A stretch of 64,000 nucleotides of DNA from Bacillus paralicheniformis (GTDB lineage: Bacteria > Bacillota > Bacilli > Bacillales > Bacillaceae): assembly GCF_001042485.2 (NCBI RefSeq), contig NZ_LBMN02000011.1, forward strand, positions 103,272 through 167,271, given 5' to 3'. Shown here one piece after another: positions 60,057-64,000 of this stretch (its first letter is position 1; every line of letters starts with the position of its first letter). The position numbers were made by a program, and so were the translations under genes. Under the pieces are notes generated by a model that was not told where the DNA came from, searched no databases, and saw nothing but the letters and a program-made list of their open reading frames with translations.

Positions 60057-60386
60057 TCACACGTCCTCCACTGCAACCCAAACGATCTCCTTAAACGGAA
60101 TGTCAACGCCGTCAATCCGCAAGGTTCCGCCGATTGGGTCAACGGTTTCGATTACTCCGCACACCATTTCCGTCGTCCAATTCCGCCAGTAACGGATCTC
60201 GCAATCCTGGCCGGTCCTGTAAGCGTATTGTATTTTCGATTCAAAGTCCGACCACTGCTCCGGATCAATCGACGGCTTCCGCTCATATGCGTGATCGATT
60301 TCGGATTTAAGTTTCCGGATACTCGCGATATGCTCCGGCAAGAATATCGACGTCCACTTCATCGTTCCTCTATCGCGTAATGTCAT
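60057..60386 (-). CDS. YolD-like family protein
   Basis: 109 residues from ATG with AAGGAGG nine bases ahead. MTLRDRGTMKWTSIFLPEHIA is the YolD-like signature, then an OB/SH3-like beta half (CEIRYWRNWTTEMVCGVIETVDP...LRIDGVDIPFKEIVWVAVEDV). YolD-like genes often accompany Y-family polymerases (UvrX) in phages; none is adjacent here. Confidence 0.85.
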   Translation of the reverse strand: MTLRDRGTMKWTSIFLPEHIASIRKLKSEIDHAYERKPSIDPEQWSDFESKIQYAYRTGQDCEIRYWRNWTTEMVCGVIETVDPIGGTLRIDGVDIPFKEIVWVAVEDV

Positions 60387-60493
60387 ACGATCGTCCTCCT
60401 TCGGTACTATTCGGTTGTCATGACGAAAGTATAACACGAACACACGTTCTTATCAATTGATTTTTCGTTTATCACATTTTGTGATAATCAAAT

Positions 60494-61264
60494 CTATTCC
60501 GCTTCAAGGAACGTTTCAAACTCCGCCAATAGTCCACGATTTTCACGGGCTTTTACCGTCCATGCGGCTTGTCGGAAGCTAGCGTATAGGTAGTCGTCAA
60601 AGCGTCTAATTTTCTGCTGTTTTCGTTTCAGAATCGCTGCATGCCACGCTTCAACGAATGACTGCGGATGTTCTTCGAGTACTAGCGCCGGATCTACGCT
60701 TGCCTTAGCCCGCAGTAAGATTCCGTAGTATTTATAAATTTCGTCTGCGTCGAAGTAGCGCGCCATTGCGGAGTAGATTTCGTTTGGTAACGCGTTTTTA
60801 AGACCGCAGGCCGGCACCGTATCTATTACGTGATTTTTTGAAAGATTAATAGAATGCGATGGTTCATTCGTAATTTTAGGCGCTTCATCCGTTGGCTCCT
60901 TAGGCTTTTCGGCATCCCCACGCGTGGTCATTGTCGACTGGTCAACCGGAAGAATGACGATGATATTGGCGCCGTGTCCGCCGTTTATTTTCCGTGTTGT
61001 CGCGACCTTTTGGATGATCGAAAGTGATGCGAGTTTGTTGACGGCACGACGCGCAGTCTTGACGGACTTACCGATTATGTCCGCGAGTGTTTCCGCTTTG
61101 AGATGCGCTGCGCCGGCGAACTTGACCGCATAGCGAGCGATCGTCTTCAGCGTCAGCCGGTCCGTGTCGTTTAATTCGTATGTATTGCGTTTGATATGTT
61201 CGTAGACAGCAGCGTTGAGTTCGGCCGTCGAAGCGAACGTTTGGTGTTCCGCTAGATAATGCAC
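60494..61264 (-). CDS. Prophage winged-helix (replication/regulator) protein
   Basis: 256 residues from a GTG (AAAGGGG eight bases ahead). N-terminal winged helix (LKTIARYAVKFAGAAHLKAETLADIIGKSVKTARRAVNKLASLSIIQKV, about 42-90), a Pro/Glu linker and a helical C-terminal domain. Similar proteins occur in Bacillus phages and plasmids beside integrases. Divergent from the Cro-like gene across an operator region. Confidence 0.7.
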   Translation of the reverse strand: MHYLAEHQTFASTAELNAAVYEHIKRNTYELNDTDRLTLKTIARYAVKFAGAAHLKAETLADIIGKSVKTARRAVNKLASLSIIQKVATTRKINGGHGANIIVILPVDQSTMTTRGDAEKPKEPTDEAPKITNEPSHSINLSKNHVIDTVPACGLKNALPNEIYSAMARYFDADEIYKYYGILLRAKASVDPALVLEEHPQSFVEAWHAAILKRKQQKIRRFDDYLYASFRQAAWTVKARENRGLLAEFETFLEAE

Positions 61265-61277
61265 ATTTATTGCCCCT

Positions 61278-61366
61278 TTACGTAATATCGTAACGTTATT
61301 TTATATTACGAAATTACGTAATGTCAACATATTTTTCTTTACCATATTACGAAATTGCTGTATACT
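61278..61366. promoter_or_regulatory. Prophage switch region with operator repeats
   Basis: Repeated half-sites TTACGtAAT / ATTACGAAATT: 61278-61295, 61303-61323 (TATTACGAAATTACGTAATG) and 61344-61357. TATACT at 61361-61366 is a likely minus-10 for the rightward regulator. The layout is a divergent promoter controlled by several copies of one dyad. Confidence 0.65.
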
Positions 61367-61409
61367 ATACTAAACTAATTAATAATGCTGATATAGTGAG
61401 GTGTGCGGA

Positions 61410-61622
61410 TTGCTTTATGTTAAAACTGATCGAATAGATGAAATATTGAAAGAGCGAGGGTGGTCGAGAAGTAAATTAGCTCAAGAGGCAAATGTGAGGC
61501 CTGCAAGTGTGAGTGAATTGTGCAGCAACAGCCGTTCGACTATAAATCGTTTGACTCTGTTCAAAATCATGAAGACACTAAACATCACAAATGTGTCTGA
61601 CATATTAGAAATCCGAGAATGA
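61410..61622 (+). CDS. Cro/CI-like XRE regulator
   Basis: About 70 residues. HTH: RIDEILKERGWSRSKLAQEANVRPASVSELCSNSRSTINRLTLFKIMKTL, ends ISDILEIRE-like. TTG at 61410-61412 has GAGGTG upstream. It probably binds the ATTACG repeats just upstream and sets prophage gene expression. Confidence 0.85.
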   Translation: MLYVKTDRIDEILKERGWSRSKLAQEANVRPASVSELCSNSRSTINRLTLFKIMKTLNITNVSDILEIRE

Positions 61623-61637
61623 GGTTACGAGGAAACA

Positions 61638-61673
61638 AAAAACACCCCCTCCTTAAACGGACGGGGCTTTGTC
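61638..61673. terminator. Terminator between regulator and lipoprotein
   Basis: CCCC...GGGG stem (CACCCCCTCC/GGACGGGG) with flanking A and T, between convergent genes. Confidence 0.6.
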
Positions 61674-61677
61674 TTAC

Positions 61678-62226
61678 CTATTCAAGCTTTAGTTTACGAT
61701 TAAACTGTACAAGTCCTTCACCAGAAACCGCCGATCTGCGAACTAGATCAAGCTGCAAATCAACTGTTTTGATGTCTTCGGCCGCAATATCTTTTATTCT
61801 CCAATAAGACACGGAAGTATAATTTGTATTGCGACCCTCCATGGCGAGATTGTCACTCTCGTGAAAATAAATTATATCTGATGATCCGACCGTTTCGCTG
61901 GAATTGATTTTTAAAGAATATACAGCCGGGGAAGCGATATATGTGTCGTCTGAATTATTTATAAAAGACGACTTAATTCCTATAGCATCCTTCGTCACGA
62001 AAAGCTCTTCTAGTTTTATTTCAATCCCATCAACGGATGCTTGATAATCAATCGGATATGTATCTTTTTCTTTTGGCTCTTCTTTTTGTAATTCAGCAAC
62101 ATCATTGTCTACAGTTGTTATATCCTCATCTGAGGCTTCTACACTAACCTTTTTACCGCCAGCTTGGCATGCCGATAATATAAAAAGAACACTCACTAAA
62201 CACCCCACAAATAGCTTATACTTCAT
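61678..62226 (-). CDS. Prophage-encoded lipoprotein (moron)
   Basis: 182 residues. Lipoprotein signal with lipobox LSAC (Cys20), an acidic linker (about 28-58), then a beta domain IDYQASVDGIEIKLEELFVTKDAIGIKSSFINNSDD of DUF5067/DUF4352-like immunoglobulin-type pattern. It stands alone downstream of the lysis genes and is a candidate lysogenic-conversion gene, for example superinfection exclusion; that function is inference. Confidence 0.75.
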   Translation of the reverse strand: MKYKLFVGCLVSVLFILSACQAGGKKVSVEASDEDITTVDNDVAELQKEEPKEKDTYPIDYQASVDGIEIKLEELFVTKDAIGIKSSFINNSDDTYIASPAVYSLKINSSETVGSSDIIYFHESDNLAMEGRNTNYTSVSYWRIKDIAAEDIKTVDLQLDLVRRSAVSGEGLVQFNRKLKLE

Positions 62227-62268
62227 TTTTATACCCCCCTCTATTAAACTTGATTATACTTTGAAAGC

Positions 62269-62302
62269 AGGCACCTACGCAATAATACGCAGGCGCCCGC
62301 CA
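62269..62302 (-). terminator. Terminator of the lysis operon
   Basis: GGCGCCTGCGT/GCGTAGGTGCC hairpin just after the holin gene; T run weak. Confidence 0.55.
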
Positions 62303-62316
62303 AAAAGTTCCGTTGC

Positions 62317-62547
62317 CTATTCGCCTTTTGTCCGCGCTTTCTTCGTCACGTCGTTATTTTTCCAGTACGCCCACAGCGAAGTAACGCCCATGAACACGAG
62401 CGAAATAAATTGCTGCACGCCTTCCTCATCGACCGGAATCGGACTGTGCCCCGTCATCGTAAGCGTCTGGTTAACTAGTGCCAGCGCAAGTAGTACGAAC
62501 CGGGCGACTGTGCCCGCGGTAATATTTTCGATTGTCTTTACGTTCAT
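62317..62547 (-). CDS. Phage holin, SPP1/XhlB type
   Basis: 76 residues, two membrane segments (VARFVLLALALVNQTLTMTG and FISLVFMGVTSLWAYWKNN) and a basic tail. Matches the phage_holin_1 (SPP1/XhlB) family. It forms membrane holes that release the amidase upstream. GGAG-type site before the ATG. Confidence 0.9.
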   Translation of the reverse strand: MNVKTIENITAGTVARFVLLALALVNQTLTMTGHSPIPVDEEGVQQFISLVFMGVTSLWAYWKNNDVTKKARTKGE

Positions 62548-62567
62548 AATATCGTCTCCCTTTTCGA

Positions 62568-63548
62568 TTAGTTTACGGAATAGCCGGCTTTTTTCAGCGC
62601 AGCAGCGAGTTTAGCTTTCGTATTAGGTCCGTAAATTCCGTCCTGGCTCAATCCATACATCGACTGGAACCGTTTGACTGCGTTCGCCGTTTTCGGACCG
62701 TAATAGCCGTCGATTCCGTTGTTCTTTGCGCCTTTGTCCGGGTAGAAGTAAACGGCAGCAAGCGCGGTCTGAACTTGAGTTACCTTCGTCCCTTTCGTCA
62801 GTGGGCTCGTTACTTTAAGGACTCCGCCCGGCAGTGTGAACGTCTTTTTAGAAGATCCGGATTGTTTCGGGGCCGCAGCCGGTTTAGACGTCCCTGTAAG
62901 CTTCAGCACCTGACCAACGAAAATTTTATTCGGATCCTTGATGTTGTTCCAGCTCTGAAGATTCGCCACGCTTACTCCATTCGCTTTAGCAATAGCGGAA
63001 AGTGTGTCGCCTTTCTTAACGGTATAAGTCGTGCCGGATGGTTTAGACGCTTGACCGCCGAGAGCTTTCAATTCCGCAGCGATAGCCGCTTTCACCGCTT
63101 CCCAACGTCCCTCATCGAGTACACGGTGCGGGCAGTATTTTCCGCTCCAATCCTGGTGTTTCTTAACGCGATCAACGCCCCAACCGCGCTCTTTTAAAAG
63201 CTGAGCGATGAATTTAATCGCAAGTTTTTCGGCCGCTTTATACTTAGCGCCGCCTGACTTCGAATAGCAAACCTCGACACCGATAGACGAACGGTTGCCC
63301 GGTCCGTTTCCGTCTCCGCAATGCCAGGCGTTCCGGTTAGTCGGAATCCCCTGAACGACCTCTTTATCGTCGACTGCGAAATGGTAGCTCGTTGAACTGC
63401 CGTTCCGGTTCATGTACGCAATCTCATTCGCTGCTGGAGCGTCGTTCGCCGTATTGTGGAACGTGATATACTTTGCGTTCATTGAATACGGACACTTGAG
63501 CGAATGTTTGCTTGACGCGACTAGATTTTTTCGGACTGAAATCGTCAT
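62568..63548 (-). CDS. N-acetylmuramoyl-L-alanine amidase, phage endolysin
   Basis: 326 residues: Amidase_2 domain (about 20-160) with Zn ligands in [15 protein letters not shown] and [12 protein letters not shown]; one LysM ([44 protein letters not shown], about 178-222); a Lys/Ser-rich linker; a C-terminal PG_binding_1 repeat ([20 protein letters not shown]). It cuts the cell wall at lysis. Confidence 0.93.
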   Translation of the reverse strand: MTISVRKNLVASSKHSLKCPYSMNAKYITFHNTANDAPAANEIAYMNRNGSSTSYHFAVDDKEVVQGIPTNRNAWHCGDGNGPGNRSSIGVEVCYSKSGGAKYKAAEKLAIKFIAQLLKERGWGVDRVKKHQDWSGKYCPHRVLDEGRWEAVKAAIAAELKALGGQASKPSGTTYTVKKGDTLSAIAKANGVSVANLQSWNNIKDPNKIFVGQVLKLTGTSKPAAAPKQSGSSKKTFTLPGGVLKVTSPLTKGTKVTQVQTALAAVYFYPDKGAKNNGIDGYYGPKTANAVKRFQSMYGLSQDGIYGPNTKAKLAAALKKAGYSVN

Positions 63549-63614
63549 TTAATCGTCTCCCTTTTCGTTAATTTTGCGCATATAAATAGCCCGCCGGACT
63601 CTCACCGAACGGGC

Positions 63615-63878
63615 TCATAAAAATAGCGCAATCCCCGAGATCGCCAACCCGACGACCGTGAGAATTACGCCCCATAACCATTTCGTATTTGCTTTCATGT
63701 CGGAGATATCCGCTTGGCTTTCTTTGGCGAGTACCAACGCTTCATCCGCCTTTTCATGCGCTCGATCTGCCGTATGTTTTACTTCGTTGAAATAGTCGAC
63801 CTTCGTATCGATTCGTACTAACCATTCGCGAATGTCGGCTATTTTATCGTTCATTTCGTTGTTCGATGATTCGCCCAA
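63615..63878 (-). CDS. xhlA: XhlA-like (hemolysin XhlA family) protein
   Basis: 87 residues from TTG (GGAGG about nine bases ahead). Coiled-coil N-terminal part (ADIREWLVRIDTKVDYFNEV) and C-terminal membrane segment KWLWGVILTVVGLAISGIALFL, as in PBSX XhlA. Acts with the holin in host lysis. Confidence 0.9.
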   Translation of the reverse strand: MGESSNNEMNDKIADIREWLVRIDTKVDYFNEVKHTADRAHEKADEALVLAKESQADISDMKANTKWLWGVILTVVGLAISGIALFL

Positions 63879-63881
63879 TGA

Positions 63882-64000
63882 CTACGCCTCCTGTTCGCTA
63901 TTAGTTACGTTCTCGTCTTCGCTTGGCGGCGAATCAGGATCGTAAGGATCTCCGGTAATTTCCTCGTATTGTTCCGGCGTAATCCGTCCGGCAGCCACAA
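63882..64000 (-). CDS. XkdX-like phage protein (partial)
   Basis: C-terminal 39 codons, running off the right edge: AAGRITPEQYEEITGDPYDP, then an acidic tail ENVTNSEQEA and stop. The GRITxExYxxITG core is typical of XkdX proteins, which sit between tail-fibre and lysis genes. Its stop lies 3 bases before the xhlA start. Confidence 0.8.
   Translation of the reverse strand, partial: VAAGRITPEQYEEITGDPYDPDSPPSEDENVTNSEQEA

Noticed and set aside
1..64000. CRISPR arrays, rRNA or tRNA genes, transposase-bearing IS elements
   Set aside because: No regularly spaced repeats, rRNA or tRNA signatures, or transposase motifs were seen. The prophage integrates into a protein gene, not a tRNA.

Overview
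The window reads as the chromosome of a Bacillus close to B. licheniformis / B. paralicheniformis. Most of it (bases 1 to about 49,400) keeps, in inverted orientation, the gene order known from B. subtilis between mobA and ykvS. Protein lengths and motifs match that species closely, while several accessory insertions differ from it. The species call is an inference from gene order and from extras such as the NPP1-type protein and the remodelled ykvS-queF interval.

Bases 1-21,500 hold mobA, cse15/yknT, rok, the thiol/peroxide genes ykuV-ykuU, ykuS, the acetylated diaminopimelate pathway genes dapH-dapL, and the Fur-controlled flavodoxin operon ykuNOP. They continue with ccpC, the c-di-AMP sensor darB, the AbrB antirepressor abbA, ykuK-ykzF-ykuJ, the iron-sparing small RNA fsrA, a DUF3993-like secreted protein, ykuI, fadH with an exact FadR box, ykuE, ykuD, ykuC, ykyB and cheV. 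An MFS carrier and an RDD membrane protein close the block. Bases 21,600-49,400 hold patA, kinA (sigma-H promoter), pbpH, ykwD, ykwC, an SDR, mcpC (sigma-D promoter), ykwB, splAB, ptsGHI with the GlcT antiterminator target, glcT and ykvZ. After these come an NPP1-family secreted protein, a cre-linked 44-residue membrane peptide, ykvY, zosA (PerR box), stoA, ykvU, ykvT and ykvS.

Bases 49,400-58,550 are an accessory island. It has a DUF1672 lipoprotein, an immunity-like protein, and a divergent locus made of a DUF1433 membrane-anchored protein and a lipase toxin whose domains are in reverse order (lipase first, helical export domain last), followed by a small helical partner. It also carries several decayed phage-like coding scraps, the yoaS-yozG-yoaT block and a rap-phr quorum-sensing cassette. 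The lipase locus is the most interesting system here: it resembles the reverse-arranged type VII secretion effector described in Staphylococcus aureus (TslA).

From about 58,774 to the right edge lies one end of a prophage. It is inserted inside queF, cutting that queuosine gene at the codons for its substrate-binding His-Glu pair. Only the 3' part of queF is in the window. The prophage end carries a tyrosine integrase beside three CGGTCACAC repeats, a YolD-like protein, a winged-helix protein, a cro/CI-like regulator with operator repeats, and a lipoprotein moron. A lysis module follows (holin, LysM amidase, XhlA, and XkdX-like running off the edge).
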